Positions 1 through 9,591 of a DNA stretch of 64,000 nucleotides are shown in pieces. The stretch is from Thinopyrum elongatum (taxonomy: Eukaryota > Streptophyta > Magnoliopsida > Poales > Poaceae): assembly GCA_011799875.1 (NCBI GenBank), contig CM022301.1, positions 207,490,477 to 207,554,476 of the forward strand, read 5' to 3'. The translations under genes were made by a program, and so were the position numbers. Positions within the stretch are counted from its first letter, which is position 1; each line of letters opens with the position of its first letter. The notes beneath the pieces were generated by a model, which saw nothing but the letters and a program-made list of their open reading frames with translations, was not told the DNA's origin and searched no databases.

Positions 1-1272
1 TTCAACGGTGACGTCGTTGCTACCCATGGAGGTTTGACATTGACCCGCGGGGGTGTGTATTACTATTGCAGTGTTCATGACCTCACATTTAATGTCGTGT
101 TTGTATGCAAATTCTTCGGACATGAATGAATGCGATGCTCCCGAATCAAATAAAACAGAAGCTGGTACTGAATTAACAAGGAGAGTACCCATCACGGTGG
201 CAGGCTGGTCCTGAGCTTCTTTGAAATCGGTGTGGTTGGCCTGAATACGCCCATAAGTCTTGGCATTGTTGTTGCGAGGCTGATTGTTCCTACGGCCAGT
301 TGCAGGAAGTGCCAGTTGGTTCTGGTTCTGAATGCAGTTCCTGGAAAAATGACCTGGCTGCCCACACTTGTAGCACAGACTATCATTGGGATTAGGAGCA
401 GGAGCTCGGGGTGGTGGAGCTGGAAGGCCTGGCTGCCTAGGTGGTGGAGGCAGGCGTGGTGCAGTATAAGACCGTCTTGGAGCAGGTGCAGCTGGACGGT
501 ACACGCTGTTTGGAATCCAGATCCGACGCTTCTGTGCAGGCTGGCTCGAAGACGAACCAGTGTCACGGTTGCGCCTAAGAGATCCCTGGTGTGCCTGCAG
601 ACCAGTCTCGACCTGGATAGCCTTGTTCACCAAGATGGAGAAATTATCAAATTCATGCACAAGGAGCGCTAGCTTGATGTCAGCTTGAAGTCCTTGGCGA
701 AACCTTTCTTGACGGCGAGCATCAGTGGGAATGTCTTCTTCAGCATAGCGGGATAATTCCAGAAACTCCCGCTGATAAGCTTCCACTGTCTTGTTGCCCT
801 GGGTGAGGTTGCGGAACTCTTGCTTCTTCCGGTCCATGATTCCCTGGGGAATGAAACGGGCACGGAAGGCAGCTTGGAAATCCGGCCAAGTGATGACTGT
901 GCCAGCTGGTTGAGTGCGCCTGTGGCTGTCCCACCATTGAGCAGCGGGGCCCTTGAGAAAGAAGGAGGCGAAGGTGACATAGTTTGCAGGGGCAACGCCA
1001 CCAGATTCCAACTCATAGGTGATGTCGCGAAGCCAGTCATCCGCATCCAGGGGCTGAGTTGAGCCGCGGTAGACGGTTGGGTTGAGGCGCATAAAGTCCT
1101 GCAAGGTCCCTGGGCCCGGATACTGGTTCATATTGGGACGAGGAAACTGATCCATGATCCCTTGCATGAACTGACGTTGCAGTTCAAATTGCTGCATCAT
1201 TCCAGCCATATAGTTCGGCGGTGGTGGATCGTTGGCACCACGGCCACGACCACGACCAGCGGGTCTAACCAT
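1..1272 (-). CDS. gag-pro: Gypsy gag-protease, element A, copy 1 (3' end outside window)
   Basis: Retrotransposon capsid/nucleocapsid protein running into an aspartic protease. The frame starts at the minus-strand ATG at 1272 and stays open to the window edge. Visible parts are a Gly/Arg-rich N-terminus, the gypsy gag core (WLRDI, AAQWWD, VEAYQREFLELSRYA), a CX2CX4HX4C zinc knuckle (CYKCGQPGHFSRNC, about 335-376) and the protease active site LFDSGASHSFM (about 120-155). No stop is seen across about 424 codons, so this part could still encode protein. The gag style and the iMet-type primer site place it in Ty3/gypsy; a chromovirus (Tekay/Del-like) placement is likely but not proven. RT and integrase would lie left of the window. 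Confidence 0.88.
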   Translation of the reverse strand, partial: MVRPAGRGRGRGANDPPPPNYMAGMMQQFELQRQFMQGIMDQFPRPNMNQYPGPGTLQDFMRLNPTVYRGSTQPLDADDWLRDITYELESGGVAPANYVTFASFFLKGPAAQWWDSHRRTQPAGTVITWPDFQAAFRARFIPQGIMDRKKQEFRNLTQGNKTVEAYQREFLELSRYAEEDIPTDARRQERFRQGLQADIKLALLVHEFDNFSILVNKAIQVETGLQAHQGSLRRNRDTGSSSSQPAQKRRIWIPNSVYRPAAPAPRRSYTAPRLPPPPRQPGLPAPPPRAPAPNPNDSLCYKCGQPGHFSRNCIQNQNQLALPATGRRNNQPRNNNAKTYGRIQANHTDFKEAQDQPATVMGTLLVNSVPASVLFDSGASHSFMSEEFAYKHDIKCEVMNTAIVIHTPAGQCQTSMGSNDVTVE

Positions 1273-1523
1273 CCTGCTAATTTTCATCAGGGGGGTAGTT
1301 TAGTAAAAGCAAGCACGAGTGCTTAGCGACAAGCATGATGTAACACGACAATACTCCAAGCAGTGTTATAGATACATAACAGTAGTCGATTAAGACATAC
1401 AGATCCATACACAACGTCGGGTACAAGCGGACAGCATAACGGCGCAAATCAAAAGCTAGACATACTAGGCGGCGCGCAGGCACGCGGTAAGGAAGTACAC
1501 AACGAGAGATAGCAAAGGCTACA

Positions 1524-2294
1524 TCAACGTCGGAGAGAACCACTGTATCGGGGTAGCTGCGAGTGCGGACGACGAATGTTCGTCGCGGAAAGATCCTGTG
1601 CTCCATGTGCACTCTGATGCAGAACCCGGTCTCGAGCTGTAAGAAGAGGTCCACGTGTCGGTGTGTGACCCCCAACAATAGGCCAGTCAATACCAGCATA
1701 CATCTGAGTCCTATGCGGATAAAGGATGTGCTCCGGATGTATCCCTGCACGAACAGCGGGCAGCAACTGCGTCATAGCATCGTAGAGACGTGCTCGAGTG
1801 GCAACCAACTCGACGGCAAGAGCCCGAACAGTGCGATTCAGAGCCTGAGTGCACTGAATCAGAACGCGCGGGTCGTAGCGACGAGGCTCGTACGGGGCAC
1901 AGATAGCTGTGTAGTATCCGGTAGCATCTCCAGCAGGGGCATACGGAATGTATCGGAACTCGGAGTCATCCAAGATAGCATTGTGCTCCCCTCGTAGACG
2001 TACGACAGCGGAGTAGGCGGCATCATGGACTGCCATCTCAATCGTCACGCCTAATCCGTGAAAAAGGTGTAGCTCGGTGTCTGAGTTGTTCTGCTGATCA
2101 TAAATCCGAACTTCAGCATAGTACTGTTCCTGGTTGAACTCGCGGTAAACCTCATAAACCAAGTACTCAGGGTACCAACGGTAGCCAAGTCTGGTCATGA
2201 GAGCGATCAGGACAGCTGGAAACCCAGGGGTATTACGAGCCCAAGTGCGAAGCACAAGCTATGTCGTAGGACGCGGTGGAAACAAACGGTCCAT
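1524..2294 (-). pseudogene. Leader ORF upstream of gag, copy 1 (internal stop)
   Basis: Counterpart of the intact leader ORF at 4542-5312. It lies between the primer binding site and gag on the same strand. A TAG replaces the Gln codon 12 of copy 2 (plus-strand A at about 2261 where copy 2 has G), so the long open part begins only at the internal Met at 2255. The rest is almost identical to copy 2, with a few substitutions such as an Ala-for-Gly and a His-for-Arg change. I do not recognise the protein by name; its possible fold is described under copy 2. Confidence 0.75.
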
Positions 2295-2673
2295 CTGAAA
2301 CAGAGGAAATTCAGGTTTGTCAAACGACAATAAGAGGTTTAACACAACTCGGAGAGAAAGGTTAAACAAAACAATGGAAAGGAAAATGATTATCAGACTA
2401 ATCAGATCAACGACAGGGAAATCGCACAGATATCCAGCTCTCCGGGTAGACAGAATTTACGAGATCCTAAGTGTCGGCGTTAGTAAACTTCATTTAACCC
2501 GAGTAGAAGAGAGATCAGAGTCCCAGAGTATAGACGAGGAATAAAAGATCCTAATACCACCCAGTTGGCAATGTGGGCCCGTAAGCCACACAGCCAAGTT
2601 AGTAAAACGGTTTTCTTTGTCTAGACTCAACTTCGGCCAAGGAATTGGAAAGGGGGACTCCTACAGGCAGTCG

Positions 2674-2685
2674 GCTCTGATACCA
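2674..2685 (-). other. Primer binding site, element A copy 1 (tRNA-iMet type)
   Basis: The minus strand reads TGGTATCAGAGC, the standard plant primer site matching the 3' end of initiator-Met tRNA. It lies 3 nt from the LTR end at 2689, which fixes the element's orientation as minus. Confidence 0.9.
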
Positions 2686-2688
2686 ACT

Positions 2689-3460
2689 TGTGGCGCCCCC
2701 GGCTCGATCGTACACTAATCATGCACGCAAACGTGTACGATCAAGATCAGGGACTCACGGGAAGATATCACAACACAACTCTAAAACATAAATAAGTCAT
2801 ACAAGCATCATAATACAAGCCAGGGGCCACGAGGGCTCGAATACAAATGCTCGATCATAGACGAGTCAGCGGAAGCAACAATATCTGAGTACAGACATAG
2901 GTTAGACAAGGTGCCATAAGATGGCTAGCACAAACAGGGATACAACAGATCGAACAGGCGCAGGGCCTCCTACCTGGGATCCTCCTAACTACTCCTGGTC
3001 GTCGGCGTCCTGGACGTAGTAGTAGGCTCCGTCCTGGTGGTAGTAGTCGTCGAAGGTGGCGTCTGGCTCCTGGGCTCCAACATCTGGTTGCGACAACCAG
3101 CAAGAAGGGAAGGGGGAAAGCAACCGTGAGTACTCATCCGAAGTACTCGCAAGCAAGGATCTATACTACATATGCATGGTATATGTGTAAAGAGGCAATA
3201 TCGGTGGACTGAACTGCAGAATGCCAGAATAAGAGGGGGATAGCTAGTCCTGTCGAAGACTACGCTTCTGGCAGCCTTCATCTTGAAGCAATAGAAGAGA
3301 TTAGTTGGAAGTTAACCAAACAACAACGTAAAGCATAATCCTACCCGTCGATCCTCTCGTCGCCACCATGCGAGAGAGCGACCACCGGGTTATATCTGTC
3401 ACTTGTAAGGGTGTGTTTTATTAAGTATCCATTTCTAGTTGTCATGAGGTCGGAATACAA
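2689..3460 (-). mobile_element. LTR fragment of element A (copy 1, cut by the duplication)
   Basis: Begins at the plus-strand TGTGGCGCC, the complement of the LTR 3' end, next to the primer site. It matches 5708-6470 until the duplication junction removes the remainder. It includes a perfect 7-bp-stem hairpin at 3128-3148 (GAGTACT, 7-nt loop, AGTACTC). Confidence 0.8.
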
Positions 3461-4289
3461 ATGGAGGCAGGCGTGGTGCAGTATAGGACCGTCTTGGAGC
3501 AGGTGCAGCTGGACGGTACACGCTGTTTGGAATCCAGATCCGACGCTTCTGTGCAGGCTGGCTCGAAGACGAACCAGTGTCACGGTTGCGCCTAAGAGAT
3601 CCCTGGTGTGCCTGCAGACCAGTCTCGACCTGGATAGCCTTGTTCACCAAGATGGAGAAATTATCAAATTCATGCACAAGGAGCGCTAGCTTGATGTCAG
3701 CTTGAAGTCCTTCGCGAAACCTTTCCTGACGGCGAGCATCAGTGGGAATGTCTTCTTCAGCATAGCGGGATAATTCCAGAAACTCCCGCTGATAAGCTTC
3801 CACTGTCTTGTTGCCCTGGGTGAGGTTGCGGAACTCTTGCTTCTTCCGGTCCATGATTCCCTGGGGAATGAAAAGGGCACGGAAGGCAGCTTGGAAATCC
3901 GGCCAAGTGATGACTGTGCCAGCTGGTTGAGTGCGCCTGTGGCTGTCCCACCATTGAGCAGCGGGGCCCTTGAGAAAGAAGGAGGCGAAGGTGACATAGT
4001 TTGCAGGGGCAACGCCACCAGATTCCAACTCATAGGTGATGTCGCGAAGCCAGTCATCCGCATCCAGGGGCTGAGTTGAGCCGCGGTAGACGGTTGGGTT
4101 GAGGCGCATAAAGTCCTGCAAGGTCCCTGGGCCCGGATACTGGTTCATATTGGGACGAGGAAACTGATCCATGATCCCTTGCATGAACTGACGTTGCAGT
4201 TCAAATTGCTGCATCATTCCAGCCATATAGTTCGGCGGTGGTGGATCGTTGGCACCACGTCCACGACCACGACCAGCGGGCCTAACCAT
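3435..4289 (-). pseudogene. gag: Gypsy gag, copy 2, C-terminus lost at duplication junction
   Basis: Same protein as at 1-1272, starting at the equivalent ATG (4289). The gag core is intact (WLRDITYELESGG, AAQWWDSHRR, VEAYQREFLELSRY). After the proline-rich linker the frame crosses the duplication junction at about 3462 and ends after eight unrelated residues, so the zinc knuckle and protease are missing. It differs from copy 1 by a few substitutions, for example Arg/Lys and Phe/Val changes. It could still make a truncated capsid-like protein. Confidence 0.85.
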
Positions 4290-4541
4290 CCTGCTAATTT
4301 ACAACAGGGGGGGTAGTTTAGTAAAAGCAAGCACGAGTGCTTAGCGACAAGCATGATGTAACTCGACAATAGTTTAAGCAGTGCATCATATACATAAAAG
4401 TAGTCGATTCAGACATACAGATCCATACACAACGTCGGGTACAAGCGGACAGCATAACGGCGCAAATCAAAAGCTAGACATACTAGGCGGCGCGCAGGCA
4501 CGCGGTAAGGAAGTACACAACGAGAGATAGCAAAGGCTACA

Positions 4542-5312
4542 TCAACGTCGGAGAGAACCACTGTATCGGGGTAGCTGCGAGTGCGGACGACGAATGTTCG
4601 TCGCGGAAAGATCTTGTGCTCCATGTGCACTGTGATGCAGAACCCGGTCTCGAGCTGTAAGAAGAGGTCCACGTGTCGGTGTGTGACCCCCAACAATAGG
4701 CCAGTCAATACCAGCATACATCTGAGTCCTGCGCGGATAAAGGATGTGCTCCGGATGTATCCCTGCACGAACAGCGGGCAGCAACTGCGTCATAGCATCG
4801 TAGAGACGTGCTCGAGTGGCAACCAACTCGACGGCAAGAGCCCGAACAGTGCGATCCAGAGCCTGAGTGCACTGAATCAGAACGCGCGGGTCGTAGCGAC
4901 GAGGCTCGTACGGGGCACAGATAGCTGTGTAGTATCCGGTAGCATCTCCAGCAGGGGCATACGGAATGTATCGGAACTCGGAGTCATCCAAGATACCATT
5001 GTGCTCCCCTCGTAGACGTACGACAGCGGAGTAGGCGGCATCATGGACTGCCATCTCAATCGTCACGCCTAATCCGTGAAAAAGGTGTAGCTCGGTGTCT
5101 GAGTTGTTCTGCTGATCATAAATCCGAACTTCAGCATAGTACTGTTCCTGGTTGAACTCGCGGTAAACCTCATAAACCAAGTACTCAGGGTACCAACGGT
5201 AGCCAAGTCGGGTCATGAGAGCGATCAGGACAGCTGGAAACCCAGGGGTATTACGAGCCCAAGTGCGAAGCACAAGCTGTGTCGTAGGACGCGGTGGAAA
5301 CAAACGGTCCAT
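4542..5312 (-). CDS. Leader ORF of element A, intact copy; dsRBD-like pattern, function unknown
   Basis: A 256-residue frame between primer site and gag, same strand, ending about 250 nt before the gag ATG. I chose the Met at 5312 (MDRLFPPRP); an in-frame Met ten codons upstream is possible. I do not recognise a named family. Residues about 41-104 show the order Tyr-rich strand, two further strands (YYAEVRIYD, ELHLFHG), a turn GLGVTIEMA, then helix HDAAYSAVVRLR. This resembles the beta-beta-beta-alpha half of a double-stranded-RNA-binding domain, whose usual basic KK.AK patch is absent here. Residues 140-190 look helical and the C-terminus is Arg/His-rich. Being kept as a long frame while the element decays suggests past selection. 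Coding is fairly sure; the fold is inference. Confidence 0.65.
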   Translation of the reverse strand: MDRLFPPRPTTQLVLRTWARNTPGFPAVLIALMTRLGYRWYPEYLVYEVYREFNQEQYYAEVRIYDQQNNSDTELHLFHGLGVTIEMAVHDAAYSAVVRLRGEHNGILDDSEFRYIPYAPAGDATGYYTAICAPYEPRRYDPRVLIQCTQALDRTVRALAVELVATRARLYDAMTQLLPAVRAGIHPEHILYPRRTQMYAGIDWPIVGGHTPTRGPLLTARDRVLHHSAHGAQDLSATNIRRPHSQLPRYSGSLRR

Positions 5313-5692
5313 CTGAAAATAGAGGAAATTCAGGTTTGTCAAACGACAATAAGAGGTTTAACACAACTCGGAGAGAAAGGTTAAACAAAACAATGGAAAG
5401 GAAAATGATTATCAGACTAATCAGATCAACGACAGGGAAATCGCACAGATATCCAGCTCTCCAGGGTTATACAGAAATTACGAGATCCTAAGTGTCGGCA
5501 TTAGTAAACTTCATTTAACCGAGTAGAAGAGAGAGATCAGAGTCCCAGAGTATAGACGAGAATAAAAGATCCTAATACCACCCAGTTGGCAATGCGGGCC
5601 CGTAAGCCACACAGCCAAGTAGTAAAACGGTTTCTTTGTCTAGACTCAACTTCGGCCAAGGAATTGGAAAGGGGGATTCCTTCAGGCAGTCG

Positions 5693-5704
5693 GCTCTGAT
5701 ACCA
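5693..5704 (-). other. Primer binding site, element A copy 2 (tRNA-iMet type)
   Basis: The minus strand reads TGGTATCAGAGC, 3 nt from the LTR boundary at 5708. It is identical to the site at 2674-2685. Confidence 0.9.
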
Positions 5705-5707
5705 ACT

Positions 5708-8700
5708 TGTGGCGCCCCGGCTCGATCGTACCATATCATGCACGCAACGTGTACGATCAAGATCAGGGACTCACGGGAAGATATCACAACACAACTCTAA
5801 AAACATAAAATAAGTCATACAGCATCATAATACAAGCCAGGGGCCACGAGGGCTCGAATACAAATGCTCGATCATAGACGAGTAGCGGAAGCACAATATC
5901 TGAGTACAGACATAGGTTAGACAAGGTGCCATAAGATGGCTAGCACAAACAGGGATACAACAGATCGAACAGGCGCAGGGCCTCCTACCGGGATCCTCCT
6001 AACTACTCCTGGTCGTCGGGTCCTGGACGTAGTAGTAGGCTCCGTCCTGGTGGTAGTAGTCGTCGAATGGTGGCGTCTGGCTCCTGGGCTCCAACATCTG
6101 GTTGCGACAACCAGCAAGAAGGGAAGGGGGAAACAACAGTGAGTACTCATCCGAAGTACTCGCAAGCAAGGATCTATACTACATATGCATGGTATATGTG
6201 TAAAGAGGCAATATCGGTGGACTGAACTGCAGAATGCCAGAATAAGGGGATGGGGATAGTAGTCCTGTCGAAGAACGCTTCTGGCAGCCTTCATCTTGAA
6301 GCAATAGAAGAGATTAGTTGGAAGTAACCAAACACAACGTAAAGCATAATCCTACCCGTCGATCCTCTCGTCGCCACCATGCGAAGAGGACCACCGGGTT
6401 ATATCTGTCACTTGTAAGGGTGTGTTTTATTAAGTATCCATTTCTAGTTGTCATGAGGTCGGAATCACAAACTCCGGGTCGTCCTTTACCGATGGGCACA
6501 GGCTATTCGAATAGATAAACTTCCCTGCAGGGGTGCACCACATATTCCCCAACACGCTCGATCCCCTTTGGCCGGACACACTTTCCTGGGTCATGCCCGG
6601 CTCGGAGAGATCCACACGTCGCAGCCCCACCTAGGCTCACAGAGAGGTCAGCACGCCGGACTAATCCTAGGCACTCTGGGGTCTGGGCCCATCGCCCAGT
6701 GCGCTCCTGCATGTGCGTACGCGGCCGCGAGCAGACCTAGCAACCCACACGATCACGGCGGTTACGTGTTAGCGCGGTCCAACACGGCGCGCGCCCTCAG
6801 TCGCTGACGTCAAGAAGGCTTCAGCTGATACCACGAAGCCGGGATACCCATAACTACTCCCGCGTAGTTGGTTAGTGCGTATAGGCCAGTGGCCAGACTC
6901 AGATCAAATATCCAATCTGTTAAGCTGTTATTATGAAGTAAACGCGAACGCGACCAGGGCCTGGCCCACCTGTCTCCTAGGTGGTCTCAACCTGCCCTGT
7001 CGCTCCGCCACAAAGATCCACACAAAGGGCCGTTGGACAAAGGTCCTTTCAGACCCCAATCCGTGAATCACTCGCGGGTACTCTTCGAGCCGACCCGACT
7101 TTAGTCACCATTTGTATAGTATGGATATATGTATAGTATAAACCCGTGATCACCTCCCGAGTGACACGGCCGATAGTATAGCAAGGCAGACTGAAAGAAT
7201 GCAGGGCCAATGATGACAAACTAGCATCTACACTAGGCATTTAGGATTGCAGGTAAGGTATCAACAGATGTAGCAACAGTGTCAGGCTATGCATCAGACT
7301 AGGATTAACGGAAAGCAAGTAACATGCTACAACTACTCTAATGCAAGCAGTATAGAGGAGAATAGGCGATATCTGGTGATCAAGGGGGGGGGGGGCTTGC
7401 CTGGTTTGCTCTGGCAAGTAGGGGTCGTCAACAACGTAGTCGGTCGAGGCACCAGCAGCTGCGTCGGTCTCGTAGTCTACCGAAAAGAAGAGGGGGAAGA
7501 AACAGTAAACACACGGCAATAATGCAACAGGGATGCATGACAGTTCTAAACGCAGGGCCGGGGTGATATACAGCCTAACTAAGCGATTTAGTTAATTTAG
7601 GAATTTATTCGGATTTATTAATGGGTTGGACACTATTCATTTATCGAAATCGGTCTAATTGTTCAACGTTCTCATAGCTGCGGGCGTCTGACGGAGATAC
7701 CGAGGGCGTATCCGGGTTCGTATCGTCGTTCTGAGCAAGTTTCAGTATAAAATATTTTCATCGGAGTTACGGTTTAAAAGATATAATTTTCTAAAGTTTT
7801 TATTAATTTCTGATTAATTAATTAATATTTAATTCAACATTATCCGAAACAGTAATTGATGACGTCCGCATGACATCATGCTGACGTCAGCAGTTATTTA
7901 AGTTAATTACTAATTACTGTTTAATTAACACTAATCAGTTAATTAGATTAACCTAATCAGGATTAATTAACTAATAATTAATTAATTAATAATTATTTAA
8001 TTATTATTTTTATTTCTATTTTCTTAAAACTGTTTCTGGGCCGTGGGCCCCATTCGTCAGCGTCACAGGGGTTCGGGCCCCACTGGGCAGTGGCCCAGGG
8101 GCGGACACGTCCGGGGCGTGCCCCTTTCGGGACGGACATGTCCGGTGCCCAAAAGGGGAAGCACGGCGGAGGGGGATGGCGACGAGGGACGAAGGAGATG
8201 CGGAGGGAAAAGGAGGAAGGTAGGAGGCGTAGGAGGGAGAGGGGAGGAGAGGAAGAGGGGCGGAAGAGAGGGGTGAGAGATGGGGAGGAGGACGGTAGAG
8301 AGGAGAGCGGAGGGGGGGAGGAGAGCGGGCGGGGCGGAGAGGAGAGAAGGGGGGCGCGAGCGAGGGCAGGGGCTGCGCGCGCGCGTGCGGCAGACGCGGC
8401 GAGGTGCGGTGCGCGCGGGGCGCGTGCGCGAGCAGAGAGGGGGGGGAAGAGGCCCGGGCCTCACCGGGATCCGTAGGGACGGCGGCAAGACGGGGTGGGG
8501 GGTGAAGGGGAGAAGGAGAACGGGAGGAAGCGGCCGGGGAAACAAGGCGGCGAGAGGAAGAAGGACAGAACGGAGAGGGAGAGTAAGGGTGGGTGGGCGT
8601 GTGAGGGAGGAGGAGGGGGACGGTGGGCGGTGGGGCGAGACGGGTGCGAAGGGAGCAGGCGCGAGGGGGAGAAGCGGGATCGGGGGCGGCGTCCCAACGC

Positions 8701-9520
8701 GACGGCGAGGCGGCGCGTTCGTCGCCGCGACCGAGGGAGGGGGTCGTTCCCGCGATCAAGATCCCGATCTGGATCGGGATGTGGGGGCTGACGAGGGGGA
8801 GAGGCGGAGAGGTCGGCGGCGTCGGCGAGCGGCGTCGACGACGAGGGAGGGATGGCCTGCGCCCGATCCGAGGGGGGGGGGGGGGAGGAGGAAAACGAGG
8901 GGGAGGGGTGGTGTCGGGGGGTAGGGTTAGGGTTGGGCGGGGGGCGGTGGACGGCAAGTAGGGGGCGCCGGCTGGAAGTCCGCTGGCGGCCGGTGGCTTG
9001 CTGGCGAAGGTGCCACCAGTACGGGGGGGGGGGGGAGGTGTGTTGCTCTTTTTTTCCTTTTCTGTTTCTTTTTTTCTTTTCTTTATTCTCTTTTCTCTAC
9101 TGTTAAATGTTTAGGCCCCAAATGGTTTTTGTAAAAAGTGTGACCTATTTCATAAATACCAGTGCATTATTCCTTAACACCTAAAATTAGTTTGGACAAA
9201 ACATAATTTCATATTTATTTCAGATTTAATAAATGGTTATTAAATATTATCTTTATCCACTGTTTGAGGTTGTTCGAGTCACTTATCCAATTCCAATGAT
9301 GTTGGTTTCAATTTTAGAATAGCCTCTGGAATATTTGTTATTTATCTGACATTTTAGTTTCTATGTTGGACAACTTTTATATCCCACTTTCATTTAAATT
9401 TGAATTTGACTTAGGAGTTGAAATGCAATATGATGCTAATGATGATTGTGCACTATTAATCATGATGACATGGCCTCATCAAAAGGGTGATCTCTGTAGC
9501 TTAATACAGGGGGTGTTACA
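5708..9520 (-). mobile_element. LTR of element A, about 3.8 kb
   Basis: Runs from plus-strand TGTGGCGCC to GGGTGTTACA, the complement of TG...CA LTR ends. Its first 350 bp and its order of blocks match the LTRs of element B, but the sequences have diverged. It contains the GAGTACT hairpin at 6141-6161, an AT-rich block around 7780-8030 and a GC/GA-rich block at about 8090-8960. No coding region is evident. The partner LTR is outside the window, so age and target duplication cannot be read. Confidence 0.8.
8090..8960. other. Strand-asymmetric purine-rich (GGA/GA) block in LTR A
   Basis: The plus strand is dominated by G and A runs (gagg, ggag, gggg) with CG dinucleotides; the element's sense strand is therefore C/T-rich. 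A long proline/arginine-rich frame exists on the minus strand, but it is what such composition gives by chance. The equivalent block in B (about 12180-13150) is GC-rich but less asymmetric. Several G runs could form quadruplexes on the plus strand. Confidence 0.7.
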
Positions 9521-9591
9521 CTCTACAGACTAAACCCTCCAGCTTATAAAGGCACCAGGGGTATCTAGGGTTACACATGGTCGTTGCCAAC
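9521..9591. mobile_element. Remnant of an older retrotransposon between elements A and B
   Basis: 71 bp left between the end of LTR A and the start of B. With the B insertion removed (TSD CCAAC), this joins 27940 onward into one older repeat. Wording such as a 'ggcaccaggggtatctaggg' stretch recalls Triticeae LTRs, but the family is not certain. Confidence 0.5.
9587..9591. repeat. Target site duplication of element B, left
   Basis: CCAAC directly before the LTR start; the same five bases follow the right LTR at 27935-27939. Confidence 0.9.

Larger units (their letters stand above)
446..3460. repeat. Left copy of a 3.02-kb head-to-tail duplication inside element A
   Basis: The segment from mid-gag through leader ORF and primer site into the LTR recurs immediately to the right at an offset of 3017-3018. 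Through gag and the leader ORF the two copies differ by scattered substitutions and one net base. The left copy ends inside the LTR, where the text jumps back to gag (caaa|tggaggcagg). Junction homology is at most a base or two, so this looks like end joining or an assembly join rather than unequal crossing-over between long repeats. Confidence 0.9.
3463..6470. repeat. Right copy of the 3.02-kb duplication
   Basis: Starts with ggaggcaggcgtggtg, which also occurs at 446, and follows the left copy to about 6470, where it carries on into the rest of the LTR that the left copy lacks. In the stretch of about 5440-6430 it differs from the left copy by roughly twenty one- or two-base indels. The preceding 2 kb has one net indel. 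Confidence 0.9.

Noticed and set aside
2671..2690. tRNA-like sequence at the LTR edges
   Set aside because: Only the 12-base primer complement is present; no tRNA fold surrounds it.
8016..8957. 313-codon minus-strand Pro/Arg/Ser-rich frame in LTR A
   Set aside because: Explained by the C/T-rich composition of the block; no domain, and frames of similar length occur in other phases of the same stretch.
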